Part shown: one piece after another, positions 52,198 through 64,000 of the stretch
Position numbering within the stretch: the first letter of the stretch is position 1
Layout: each line of letters opens with the position of its first letter
Assembly: GCF_003672135.1 (NCBI RefSeq)
Contig: NC_039512.1
Coordinates: 6,356,874 to 6,420,873, forward strand
Source of the DNA: Ooceraea biroi
Taxonomy: Eukaryota > Arthropoda > Insecta > Hymenoptera > Formicidae
Reading direction: 5' to 3'
DNA: 64,000 bases
The notes under the pieces: model-generated
What the model saw: the letters and a program-made list of their open reading frames with translations, nothing else
Told to the model about the DNA's origin: nothing
Database searches by the model: none
Position numbers and translations under genes: made by a program

Positions 52198-54911
52198 CTT
52201 TTGGTCGGCGCAAGTACATCGACCCGGTCATTTGTAATCATTAGCGGCAATGTACCGTTGGCCCCGACATCTTATTATGTCATTTCGTTGCGTATCCTTC
52301 CTTTCTCGCCGCAGCGCGTCACCGGCGCGAATACCTCGGCATTGTTGCTGTAAACAGTATTCGACGCGATCATTATTTATTGACGCATACGAAACATTGA
52401 ATTAACTTTCATTCAGCGCAGGTGAGTGAAGCAAGATGTGAATAATCGTTTTAATTACAGTATTATGCGGCCACGTCAATGTCACGTGTACGTCTTCCTT
52501 TCTTTTTCTACGATCTTGGAAATAGCACAATATATCTAAATACGTGTACATCAAGGATCCTGGATCCAGTCATAAATAAAGGTAAACCCCGATTTTGCGC
52601 CGTGGAGAAACGTCTTCCAGGGCCTGCGAATCCCGCGATGCGGTTTGCTAGTTTAGTAGTGATGCAACTGGTTTCGCGGCACCACCGGCGCAATCCTTAC
52701 AAGTAGTAAAGTGCGCTACAGTATTGTATCCGCGCGACGATATTTAATTCACGGAATGCGATAAACATCCTGATATGTGGATCCACCGCGTTCAGACGCG
52801 AGCGCGAAATTAGCGTCGTGGGCAGCTCCCTGCGCAATTTACACGTTCCTCGCAGATAGCGAGGCAATTGAAAAAAAAAGTCGATCGCGGGAACACTCGC
52901 ATTGCACTCGCTGAACGACCTTGAGCATGGTACAGCTCGAGATTTGTGAAAAGAGACGTCGCGGTCGGTTGCGCTCGTAAAGAAATTTCATCTGCTCGCC
53001 TTTTAGCTGTATCCCGCGTCGTAATTAGCGAGTTCTTGAAGCTGCCACGCTAAACTCAGCTTCAAAGGGCGTTTTTAATAAAACGAAGTTAAATATCGTC
53101 GAAACTCGCGCGTCGACTTCGACTGACAACGAAAAAGAAAAAGCAGCTGTGAGCGCGCATGAAGATCCATATCCTTCGATTTTCGCGATGAATTCGCAGT
53201 TACGACTAATACTAATCGTAATGCATCAGTGGTGATACAATAGCACCATTGCAATGAGTGAGACGGGTCGCAGGGGTAAGCTTTAAATTTCCAGGCCGGC
53301 AAATTGAAACTGCCTCGAGGCCATATCCCGATATTGCTTATGGTACAAATTTAATAAAGCGCCCGCTGTGGCCACCAGTTACCATGCTAATATCATCAGC
53401 CATCGGCCGCGCACAGCTTCTCTGACGCCGGGACGAACGGGAAGAAAAAGTTGGAGGCTGGAAAAAAGGGGCACGCGAAGGAAGGGGTAGCGGGGCATCG
53501 AAACAGCGACGACGAAGATGACTGCGACGGATGCCGGACGTCGCGGGACGCGGTGCGACTCGTAACCCGTAATATTATGGCACACTGCCCACCGCGAGAG
53601 GGACCTTAAAGGGCCCTCGTGCCGGGGTCTTTAGTGCCAAATTGGTTATGCGGACGCTTTACGACACGACGCGCCGATATTAGCCGAATGAATTACATAA
53701 ATTATCCTCAGCGTTACCTCGAGAACGACCACGACGACGACTGTGCCGAGAAACGGTGAGGCCAACATTCGTGCGTACGTCCGCGAGCTGTGCTCAGATT
53801 CCAGCACTTCAATATGAGAGTTCCAGAGAAAGGTGCCTCCGGAAGCCATTCTCTTTTTATGGAGCTAAACAGCAGCGTTCCGTCTCGAATTTAAATTTAA
53901 AATATCTTTGTATTTCTAATCGTTAATTTAGCTATTTTATTGTATAGACATATAAGCGATTTACATAATTTAGTAATTCAAGATGTTATTTTTTTCCAAT
54001 TTCTAGATATAAAATATTTATCGCGATTTTATCCGCCAGCTGCAATCGAAGAAAATAAATCTGTTATTATCTCTGCACAAATCATGTTTGCGAGCTCTAT
54101 TTATATTACTCTGAAAAGCCACGGATTCCTGCACTGAGGTTCTGGACTCATCATTCACTAAAGCGGCGTATGCTGCTCGCGAGCATAACGAGGATAGTGT
54201 CCGCACATCACATGCGGTCTGGTCTCATCCCCGTCATTTTATCATCCGGCGGATTGACTCTTGCGGGGTACCTACCGCACTCGGGATACGTCTCTCGACG
54301 GGCAGCAGCGCAGTAATCTCGTGCGTCCCTCGTCATTCGTCCGTACCAAATAAGACAAGATAAAGGTGGGCATGGGGCGAGGAGGCTTCTCGCAGAGAGA
54401 CGGAATCAGGTAGGGACATTTTTATCAGTCGTCGAGTTCTCCGCGGGAGGTCCTTCTGTGCATATATTCGCGTTCCGTCGAAAATTCCGCGAAGGTCGCA
54501 TCGTGAGGAAAGTTTATGCTTCCAAGTCACGTTTCCGATAGGTTCGACAGGTTCATATGACAATAAAAGAACGAATGAACGAAGCAAAGTAGTAACAACG
54601 GTCGCTAGATGAAAAATTCAACAGCCGCCTGGGTTGCGAAGGGATGGAAGGGCTGGTTGTTGCACGAAGGTGTAAGATAAGACGAAGATGCGGGTCGTTT
54701 AACGCGGCTGCAGGTGAAGCGGCACAAAGGCCGTTGCCATCGCAAGGTGCGTCAATGCGTGTCAAACTATTCCACGGCGAAGTTACCTTCGGTAACGATC
54801 AGCATTTACGATATAAGCACTCAATAAGATTACTTAATTGACAAATTAATCTCATAAAATGGAAAAATATTTCAATTTATAGCGATTTTTATAGTAATTT
54901 CGAAAAGGATT

Positions 54912-54950
<39 letters not shown>

Positions 54951-56706
54951 ATATCCTCCATCTTTTTGTTGCCTGATTGCAAGTCCTTGATTCAAATGAT
55001 TCAACGATCGTGCCGATCCAGTGCGTATCTCCGATTCCGACGTGCACGGTACGCGGACAGTCTCTCCTTCTAGGTAAACCGGTGCGAGATTTAATGCAAA
55101 TCTCGGCGAGGTATCCCCGAGGGTCTCCTCCTATGTTCATGCCGCTCTCGCGTAGCGGCGCGTGTACGGGACGCGATGCCGCGCCGCGCCGCGCGTACAC
55201 GACGTCGAGAGCGAACGGCGTGGCGCGGCGCACAGCCGGAGAATTAGCATACGAGCCTGGAATCGAACGAGGTACCCCCGATGTCTCCATCGCTCGTGAA
55301 ATGGATACCCCATTCCATCGCGTTCTCCTTTCAGGATTGGTTTATGCCCGGGCGAGACTTACGGCCGAGCCGTGCCTCAATCGCCGCTCTCGGGGAGCCA
55401 GCCAGCCAGCTCGTGCGGGCCGCCTCACCTCATCTCGTGTGGGTGTTTTACGTGGATATTATTGACTCCGTCTTGCTCTTTGTTGCTCTCCTCGATCCTC
55501 CGGCGAGCGAAACGTCCGGATGCCGCGCGACGTAACACCGCGAGTGGAAAGCGATTTATTCGACGCTGAATTTTATAAAATGCTGAGATGCGCTGGTGAA
55601 ATTTCGTCATTGCATTTGGCGACAGCAACTTTCACGCGCGATGCGGATAAATATGCAACGTTAATTGTCAAAGATTTTCGAATAAAGTGTTTACGAGACG
55701 CTAAAGGATTGTATGAGTAAAAGAGAATAAGGCATAGAAAAAGGGCATAGGAGTAAAATATAAAAAAATATTTTGCGAACCCTTTTTTTAACTGTATTTA
55801 ACTGTGGTTAAAAGACAAAATTGACGTTAATCGAGATTAAAAACGTTTTGCTATATGCGCGCGTGATAGAATACTCGCATTGCCAGCGTTGAAGTCTCCA
55901 TAATCATACGTACCGAGCATTAAAATCTCCAGCTTGCCCGACGCGTTGGACCCGTTCCGAGTTTGCGTCGACGATTCCATCGCTCAGGAGCGTTATCTGC
56001 TTGGAATGTAATCTACGAGTACTGGAAGCACCGCGATAGGAAACTCTAGTGGAAGACAGAGAGGCCACGCGAGGTGGGATGACAGAGACGAACGCGAAGG
56101 AGCAGGACAGAAGAAGGAAGAGAGGCTACCGGCCGGTGAATTACGTCCTCGCGCGAGTGTTCGCCAATTATCTCCAGACGGGTAGTCGACTCTAATTGGA
56201 CTTTACGCCGGTGGGTGGGATCAGAGATGGCGATTGCGGAAAAAAGAAGTGGCTCGCGCGCGCCGCAAGCGTACGTGCATGCAGGATATATACTGCACTC
56301 GTTGCCATATCCAACACCTTGCCGATAATTGGTCGAAAGCGGGAACGATTTGCTCCATTAAATTCTGCGGCACGAGCTGTCCGGAACTGTATGGTCTCTA
56401 ACCCGCTCGTTCGCTCGAGGTGTCCGGCCGGTTACGGCGACCAACGTGTTGCTTTATTTACGCATCCTGGACCGGATACGCGCGATGGAACTATGAAATT
56501 CAGTTTTCCGACGCGCAGGCATGTTTATGGTCGCAGCCGGCGAGTTATATTACCGTTACGTCTTTTTGTGAACTTTTGTATTGGATTGACGCCTGCGCTC
56601 GAAGCGTCGCACTGACTTGTTCAGAATTTTTATTCAGCGTTCTTGTTTGGATTTGTGTCAACTAATTGTTGCTTTAATTATGCAGATAATTATAGAATTG
56701 CATGTC
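52198..56706. other. No gene seen
   Basis: Mixed sequence with the TA repeat at 54915 and an AT-rich patch at 53870-54080. I looked here on the minus strand for upstream exons of the 52.0-kb frame and found none convincing. The frames at 54977-55465 (162 codons) and 56196-56615 (139 codons) have no recognisable domain. Confidence 0.45.
54915..54946. repeat. (TA)16 microsatellite
   Basis: A pure 32-nt TA run in AT-rich flanks, self-complementary and therefore able to extrude a cruciform. Confidence 0.95.
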
Positions 56707-56835
56707 ATGCGAAATTTTGTATTTTTGCTTTTTAGTCTCATTATTCTCGGTGTATTTTCGTCTCTCTCATTTGCTACGGATCTACGCTACGATTGCTCCA
56801 TCTCTGATTACCTTCACGGACAAAACGTCCCGTGA
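56707..56835 (+). CDS. Possible small secreted peptide, 42 residues
   Basis: From the ATG at 56707 the frame reads MRNFVFLLFSLIILGVFSSL, then SFATDLRYDCSISDYLHGQ and a short end before TGA. This has the layout of a signal peptide: a charged start, about 16 hydrophobic residues, then a small-residue SFA site with cleavage expected near residue 23. The mature part would be about 19 residues with a single cysteine. Upstream, ACTAAT at 56661-56666 and TGCAG at 56681-56685 look like a branch point and splice acceptor, so the ATG could open a second exon. No good donor follows. Chance hydrophobic frames are common in T-rich DNA, and no family is recognised. Confidence 0.25.
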   Translation: MRNFVFLLFSLIILGVFSSLSFATDLRYDCSISDYLHGQNVP

Positions 56836-58996
56836 AACCTTCGCGGAAATAACTACTAGTATTTAGCGCGAACGAACTCGTTTGGTTACCTGTGGCCGAT
56901 GGTGCACGGCGCGAGTCGCTATGAGATTACGGGCAGAAAATGCGAGGTGGATCGCGGCACGCAACGGGAAAGATAATTAGACGCACGTTTATGCCACTGC
57001 TACCGGCGCACGTGTTACGAAATTAATGCCGCGCGCTCGTAATCCGCAGATAGTCTGAACAGCTCGCGGATGTTTCTGTTATCATTGTCAGCACACGTGG
57101 TGCAGTATTATCTATACGATTTTCTTATTTTACGCCGAGTAAACCGCGCTGGACCCGAAATATTTTATATTTTATGCGCGTAATAAAACGGTGATTTTGT
57201 GCAACTAACTCGTTTCAGTTAGCTATAACTGTAATTTAACTGGTCCTTTACGTCTTTTTGGGGGACAGACCGCGATTAAAAGGAAACGCTGGAGACACCC
57301 CGCGTGTAACAAGACCATCGCGGTGCATAAGAGACGTACGAGACGATGGCCAGCTGAGTGTGGCGGGTGGAACTCATCTTTCGCTTGTTTTTGCTTCGGC
57401 TGACTTATCGATATTGGCACGTTGAACGAGCGTGTATGTAACTACTCGAGGGAGACAGAGCGATCGATGGACGAGACGGGTGGTGGGCGGGGGAGGAAGC
57501 AACACGGAGGCGCAGAACTCGAGGAGGATAAACCGGCACGGCTGAATTATTGCTAAGTGAGGGTAGAACTTTGACCGACGTCCATTGTGTGTACGCGCAC
57601 GCGGGTATACACGCTGCGTATACGCACTTTCGTGAGGCGACAGTGATGACCCGGATGACCGATGCCGAACTCGGACTGCAAGGAAAACATCTAACTGAAA
57701 ATAGCCGTGTACTTGTTTCATGTACATTTTCATTGCTCGCACAATTAAAAGTGTTTTATTTTTTCCAAAGTAATTGTAAAATTTTATAGATGTTTTATTT
57801 AGATTGAAGTGCTGGCCGATTTGATTGTTAAAATTAACTGATGATTTTTGTATCGTTCCGAGCGGCATTATTCATGCAATATGAAGGATGTATAAAATAG
57901 ATATACACACTTGAGCAGCATGTCCAGACCATTATCTGCGCCATGTAGCACCCACCACGTGAGGTGCTTCATTGCTTTAGGCGTCGCATGACGTCTTCTT
58001 CACCGGAGATCCACGTGAAAATCAAGCATCACGAGAGGAACCTCGCCGTAGTTGGCAGCGGCAAGGCTCTCGAAGGAGAACGATTACGCCGATGAAACTT
58101 CAAGTTATAAAAGCAGAGAACGGAGTGCGAAAAAGAGGGGCTGTAGGTTTGCCCCGTTCCTCCTTCCTCACTCTCTTCTACAACGCGCTTGTGTTCGAGC
58201 CAAGTTGCGGAGGTGGATTTAACACGGAAGGCTCCATACAGTCAGGGTGTGTTAAGCTGTATCACTCTATATTAGCATGTCTATATTGGTCAATAGCATT
58301 GCTAAAAGAAAAGAAAGAGGCAAGAACAAAGAAGACTAATCCAGGTCGTAAAGATACAATCAGAATACAATCGTGTACAGTAGTTCTTTATTCTAGGAGC
58401 CAAGGTTATTATAAAGATGTATATAGCTATCTTGAAATTTCTGAAACGTCGAAGGAGCGAGTTTATGTTTGTGACATTTGTCAATGACTATTGATATAAT
58501 TTGGCGAACGGGTACTCTCATGATGCACGCAGCTATGTAAATTTTGAAGTCAAGACTCATGTATTAATGCTACATTTGCCAGCGGGGAGTAATAAATCCT
58601 TTTGTTCTCTTGCCTCGGGACCGCGAAAGAGGACGACCATGGTCGACCTCCAGGTTGTCTCGAACTTTATTCATTTGGTTCTTCTTTCGTAGAGGGATAT
58701 CCTAACGGTGTATTGACCTACTAGCGGCCGGAAGTGCAGATTGAGTAGATTTCTTTTTTATCTTATACATATGACAATTGTCAAACCGCAAACATCTGCA
58801 GACATTCATCTCTTCCCTATAAAACATATTGCAAATAAAATTGAAATTTGTATAACGCAAGAATACTTTCAGCAGATGTTTCGTACAAAATGATTCATTA
58901 TATAAAGCTGAGATTTTGATTATGCCACTCACAGATATTTATCCTACTTTTCTATAATCCGTTCTAAAAGTAGCTTCGTATATCTAGAAAGCAATT
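56836..58996. other. No confident gene
   Basis: A 131-codon plus frame at 58092-58487 and a 76-codon minus frame at 58702-58932 are the longest. The latter has three cysteines near FICNMFYREEMNVCRCLRFD, but neither shows splice sites, a good start context or a known domain. Both are left unannotated as genes. Confidence 0.4.
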
Positions 58997-59032
58997 CACA
59001 GTAATACCTGCGCCGACGCAGGTATCACTGTG
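58997..59032. repeat. Inverted repeat carrying CAGGTA sites
   Basis: Two 16-nt arms pair with one mismatch around a 4-nt loop (CCGA). The inner 9 bp, ATACCTGCG with CGCAGGTAT, and the outer 6 bp, CACAGT with ACTGTG, are perfect. Each inner arm holds CAGGTA, and a third copy, GCAGGTATTA, lies 9 nt further on at 59034-59043. It may be a cluster of binding sites for a CAGGTA-type factor, a short hairpin, or both. Confidence 0.7.
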
Positions 59033-59043
59033 TGCAGGTATTA

Positions 59044-62000
59044 TCGAACTCTCTCATCCCACTCCCACATTCCAAACGCGCTGATCGTTGCATATGGACA
59101 TCTGCCGCATTTCTTCCTATAAAATAATATAAATGATGGAGAAGTTCATAGAGTACATAATTCGCGCAAACGGCAAAGATTGGCGCAAGGAAAAAACGAT
59201 CGTACGTAACGTGGAGATCATATTACGCAAGAAAACCGCAGTTTCACGAACGTTTTAATTAAAGTCCCAGATTTAGCTCGCGATATCAGTTTCTTTGTTT
59301 TATTTTTACACTCTTGCCATGATTCTGATACCATGAATGTCTTCTGCTAATTATAATCAATGACACAGTATGCGTTATTAATCCATCCAATAGTTTTTCG
59401 CCACTAATATCATGCAATTTTTATTTTCTTTATTACATGATTTTATTTTAATCATCGATATTATTGCAGACATTACTCATACCTTCTACACTTTCATCAT
59501 CTAAAATATCATGATTTTTCAATTTTCTTTGAAGAAGATAATTGTTACTTGAATTTCCATAGTCTCTCTGAAAAGTACTATTTATTAATTCTCATTACTA
59601 TATTTATTTTGCTATTTTTTTTATTTGAGTATTTCCGTTATTAAAAATTAGATTTAAGATCTTGGAAAGTTAATATTTTTATTGCATACAGTTTTTCTGT
59701 AACTTTAGATTGCGGCTTATCTTACACAAGCAAGTTTCGCACATTCGTTTTTCGTTAGGGGCAAAGTGGATGCGGGCAAGGTCGCCTACATTACACATAC
59801 AATCTTGGTATGCATTTTGCATTTTTTTGCATAGTTCTCTGCTTTCTTTATTGTGCTTTCATAAGCATTGATGAATTAATAAACGCCCGTCAATCAAGTT
59901 TGAGAGCACTCTGATTACACTTTCATACCAGTGTTGATTGATATCCCATTAATAATTCCCGATATAATTGGTAAATGAGTCGGTACTAGCATTCAAGCGT
60001 GTGCGAAAGAATTTTCTGCCTGCATTTTCCAAGGACGATCGAACGCAAATTCCTCGAACATAGTATAATTATAATCCTATTCTTGCCACTCTTTTTTCTG
60101 CTCAAAAGTTTTAATGTTCTCATATTATTTCGCCTCTTTTCGATCACTTTACACGCTTTAGTAATCCTGTTGATCTCGGCTAGTCAAGCGTTCCTTTACA
60201 AGGGTTAATGACGGAACGTCGCGTGCTCCCAAACACTTAAAAGACATCGTCCCGCAACAATAAAAAGCCGCTCGTCGGAATGAAGGACGACACGCGCTGC
60301 GCCGACGTCGCGGCGACCTGAAGAGAGGGTGGCCGGCAAGGCCCAGAGCTCGGAAAGAGAAAGAAAGACAGAGAGAGAAAGAGAGAAAGTGCGCGTGTGC
60401 GGGGGAGGAGTGCAGCCTCGAAGATGAAGAGAAGGAAGAGAGAAGAGCAAAAAGAGGTGGCGGTGGAGGCGAGCGAAGAGGGACAGAGGAAGACGGAAAG
60501 AGAAAGAGAGAAACGCTGATGGGATTATAAGTAATGCGCCGCAGCACGTGGCCCCGGTGGGCCCACCTCCAGGTTGTCAAACCTGTTTCTTCCTGTGTGC
60601 CATCGTCTCGAAGGCGAAGGTGCAGCGAGAGCGCGGGTGCCGCATCAACGTAGTGCCCGTCGACCGATTTTAATATTCGTCCCAGAAACGGGCCTCCCGG
60701 CGCCGCCAAAAGGAATTCGACGTCACCCTTGAGCCTGGGGCCCGCGAGGCCCACCGAGCCGTGCCGACTTTGCCGCTGCGCGATGGACTCGCACAGCTAC
60801 CGCCGTCCGGAGTGAGATCCACTGTCGAAACACACCCGAAGGAGCAAATAGCGACCATTAGGCGACCAACCTGTGCCTTAATGGAAAAATTGAAGATAAC
60901 CACCGGCCTGCCACTCGACCACTCAACCGATTCGCTCGCTCCCTCTCGGCACGGGAGGCGTTTTCGTCGATTACGTCAACAAACTGGCCCCGATCGCTCC
61001 CGCTCTCGGTCAGCCCGGATGCCCTCGTCGAAACACGGCTCGAGACGCTTCGTCCTCGGCATCGTCATTTTTTCTCATTACGCACCGTGAAAAGCGACGT
61101 TGGCTTCCATTAGGGCGATCCTCGTCGCGAGATGGACGGAGAAAGGAAAGAAAAACAGGTTTGGAGAAAGACGGTGGCTCCTGGATGCATTTTTAGCGAC
61201 CACCGTTCTGCATTTTCTACATTCTTTCCGAAGCGTGAGTGGATCGCATTTTTTATGCTGCACTTTACAGCTATATCAATTCCTTTTACAAGAATTCGTG
61301 TTGTTTCTGCAGAGTGTCTAAGATCGCTGTCTAAGCGTAATAGAAAATGTATGTGCAATCAAGATCTTTATCGGAAATCGCATTAACAAATGGTACGATC
61401 ACGTAATCACGTTACTGACACAATTAAACTACAGCCACGCTGTTTCTCCGTAAAAGTTCTGGACGTTTAATTATATGTATTTGCGTAATATCATAACACT
61501 CAGATTTAGAATGCCTTTAAATAACACTTCACATTTTTTCAACGGTACTGCTCCAAGGAAACAGAGAGTAATTAGCCTTGTTATTCAATCAAAGGCTTTG
61601 TACAAAAAAATAGAGGCATTTATTAGCACGTGTGTCTATTAGAATTACTTGAGGCGTTGCGGTTGTGTAGCTCGCACTTCTCAATCAGTGAAAGATACAC
61701 CATTTCGCGCGCAGCCTCCATTCCCGGCGAATATATGTTATTATGCGTGTTTATCTGCTTTTCACAAGTGGTATCCGCGATAATTATACATTTCGGACAC
61801 GAAAGCGATGAGAGGTCGCGTTTCTACGCTTGCTACCTGGGGCGTCCATTACTCGCACGGTTCCTCCACGAAAGTGCTTTGATCCCGCTCGAAATAGGAC
61901 GTAGGATACAACATAAACCTATTATTATCGCATATTGTTGTATCGCGAATTGTAGATTTCTCTTTGATCGGATTGTCTTTAAGCTCCATCGAAGAGTTTG

Positions 62001-64000
62001 CCGCATGATGTTTCCGAGACTCCCCGAGGCGTCTTTTCATCGAGCTTTGACGATAAGCGCTGATATTTTTTTTTTCGTGTCATTTCGCGCAATTTCTATT
62101 TGCAGTGTTTGCTAAAATTATTGGACGATCGATCAATCGGCGATAATTACGGATCCCAGTGTTTTAAACGGTGAAGAAAGGTCTCTTCTACCTGAACCGC
62201 CGTTGATTATTCGTAGTTATCGCCGAATATGGCTGACCGACCGTGCAGACCGTTATAATCCGCTGATTGAATGAAATCGATGTTACTTCGCGACCGGGCC
62301 GAATGTGCGGGTGAAAGAAATTCGCCGGATGAAATATGGCCGGTCCACACAGTGATTAGTTGATTTTCGGACTACGGCGGCGTCTTCTTTGTCATCCTCT
62401 TGAGAACTTTCTCATGAGACATGATCAATCTCAAATTTTATCTGTTATCTCTAATTTTTTTGTGATTACTCTAGCAGAGAAAATGTTACCAATGCTTTCT
62501 GAAAGATTTTGCTTTCTGAGATAAACGAATCTTTTATTGAATTTCTGAGATAAAGTCTCAAAGAATTAAACATTTCATTGAAATTTTATGATTTATGAAT
62601 CATTGTAGCTATGAGAAAGATATATCGTGACAAAAAATATTTTCAATATTTCGACAAGAATTTGCACACGTCGATCACATCCAAGTATAGGAGCATATTA
62701 AAAAAAACAATTTTGATGGTAAAAATTCAAATACTACCGTTGCGTAGAAATTTTAACGCATTCGTCGTACTTGCGTCACGACGTCGGTTTGGCTCGGTGC
62801 GGCAGTCTAGATTCGGGGTCTCGCAGAGGTCATCGATCCATCGATTGGTCGATCTGATGCCAACGACAGCAGCGACGACAAAAAAGTTGCGACATCGCAG
62901 TTCCAGTTTCGACGTTGTGGCGGCGGCGGCGGCGGCGGCGTTGCGCCGATAGATCCGTGGGATTCGATCGCGCTGATACGAGAAATCAATGCCGATCGTT
63001 CGATCGATTCGTCGTTCGGCGCCGATTTCTCCGCAGGTGTCCCAAGCGTCTAGGATAAGTTGACGATCGTTGGCGTGCCGTTTCGCGGAGATCGATGAAC
63101 GTTTATAGCACTATAGCACGTATAGTTACAATTTGATCTCTCCGACAGATCTTCATCGTGAAATTAGGACTCGCCGATCGCTCATACATGCCAATTCTCA
63201 CTTTCGTTAAAAGTTGAAGCGAAATTTCGATGGCATTTTCTGCATGTGGTTCCAGATCGTATTATAAAATGGCTACTAGGAGAAAGTTAAGTCAACTTAA
63301 CAAAAAAGAGCAAAAATAAAATGTGACTGTAAATGCTTGTAAATTATAAGTATTAAAAATGTCTAGTACATGGTTCCTGTACTGATGCGTTGTATTGCAA
63401 CAATCTATCTATTGTTTAATTATTGTTTAAATATTAGTATCATTAATGGGCATATGTCCTTAGTTGTTTGCAGCACGTATATTCTTTTTTTTAACTCGTT
63501 AAAATCGTTCCTGAAACGAGCAGTAAAAGCGTTAAGCAAAAATTTACAAGGTTTCATCGAAGCAGCGCGGCACGTTAAAAATTATTGCAGAAGATCGACG
63601 CTTACTGGGTGATAAAACGTCATTACAAACATCGAGCGCTGGATCGGCGCTGGGCAGAAGATCATTACCATTTGCGAACATACGTGAAAGCGGCTGCTCG
63701 AGGCGCAGGTGGCGAAACGGACGCTTTTACATCGACCCATTAAAATCAGGATCGATCACGCCGCATAATCGGTTTCGAGCGAGTCGAGAAATAGAAAGCC
63801 GCGAACTCGCGACTATTCGCGGAAAGAAAAATCGCAGGAGTAAATAATGTCGGAGTTAAATGTCTTACGTTAATCGCAGCTTTGTCATCGTTCCTACAGT
63901 TTCTAACGGCTAACGTTCATTTGAGAGAAATACCGTCGATACTCACTCTGAACAATTACACTTATAAATGGGCTACCGGGGAAAATTATTCTCATTTTTA
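59044..64000. other. No gene seen; AT-rich left, GC/GA-rich centre
   Basis: The part at 59100-59980 is AT-rich and gene-free. From about 60352 to 60514 the plus strand is mostly purine, which makes the 198-codon minus frame at 60158-60754 a serine/leucine/phenylalanine-rich chance frame. A 161-codon plus frame (61630-62115) and an 80-codon frame (63370-63612, with an amphipathic SLKSFLKRAVKALSKNLQGF) are not recognisable. Confidence 0.45.
62919..62940. repeat. (GGC)7 trinucleotide repeat
   Basis: About seven GGC units. In frame it would read poly-alanine on the plus strand or poly-proline on the minus strand, but neither surrounding frame shows other signs of being a gene. Confidence 0.9.

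Noticed and set aside
58092..58932. Two frames (131 codons plus, 76 codons minus) considered as exons
   Set aside because: No consistent donor or acceptor pairs could be found that link them to other open segments.
60158..60754. 198-codon minus frame rich in S, L and F
   Set aside because: It is the antisense of a GA-rich purine tract, which reads as S/L/F in any frame.
63370..63612. 80-codon frame with an amphipathic lysine-rich helix, considered as an antimicrobial peptide
   Set aside because: The helix follows a non-signal hydrophobic N-terminus with cysteines and no cleavage site; no gene structure or known family.
1..64000. Transposon proteins, viral genes, CRISPR arrays, rRNA
   Set aside because: No transposase, polymerase or capsid motifs in any frame, no regularly spaced repeats of the CRISPR kind, and no rRNA-like conserved blocks.

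Overview
The window looks like nuclear DNA of an insect, most likely a hymenopteran; ant is a guess from texture only. The signs are one gene with very short GT-AG introns (62-84 bp) and an insect-style start context, many unsuppressed CpGs, CT/GA and TA microsatellites, and GC-rich stretches alternating with AT-rich ones. No rRNA, tRNA, transposase, reverse transcriptase, CRISPR array or bacterial-type operon could be supported.

Only one protein-coding gene can be defended in full. It is a compact five-exon gene on the minus strand (50808-51803) encoding 239 residues, with every splice site canonical, all phases consistent and an AATAAA 67-72 nt after the stop. I do not recognise its family. 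About 210 bp upstream on the same strand, a 60-codon open frame ends three bases before an AATAAA (52015-52197). It may be the last exon of a neighbouring gene or a short peptide gene. A possible 42-residue secreted peptide lies at 56707-56835 on the plus strand. Other long open frames read as chance frames in GC-rich DNA.

The rest is intergenic or long-intron sequence. From left to right it holds: a frame-preserving duplicated segment near 3.6-3.9 kb; a degenerate array with an exact 10-bp period at 9.9 kb; a GAGA tract followed by a TATA-like box at 13 kb; three spaced AACYGRGTT 9-mers at 15.05 kb; a dense CAGGTR (E-box/Zelda/Snail-type) cluster at 15.4-17.0 kb; a 174-bp hairpin element at 19.7 kb with 37-bp arms; a perfect 22-bp alternating purine-pyrimidine palindrome at 24.9 kb; a 39-nt alternating tract at 32.7 kb; a perfect 20-bp-arm hairpin at 45.3 kb; and a CAGGTA hairpin at 59.0 kb.

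Taken together this resembles a gene-poor regulatory landscape or very long introns of a gene outside the window, with one small compact gene inside it. That reading is inference. The best candidates for something undescribed are the unrecognised five-exon gene, the 19.7-kb hairpin element and the 10-bp-period array.
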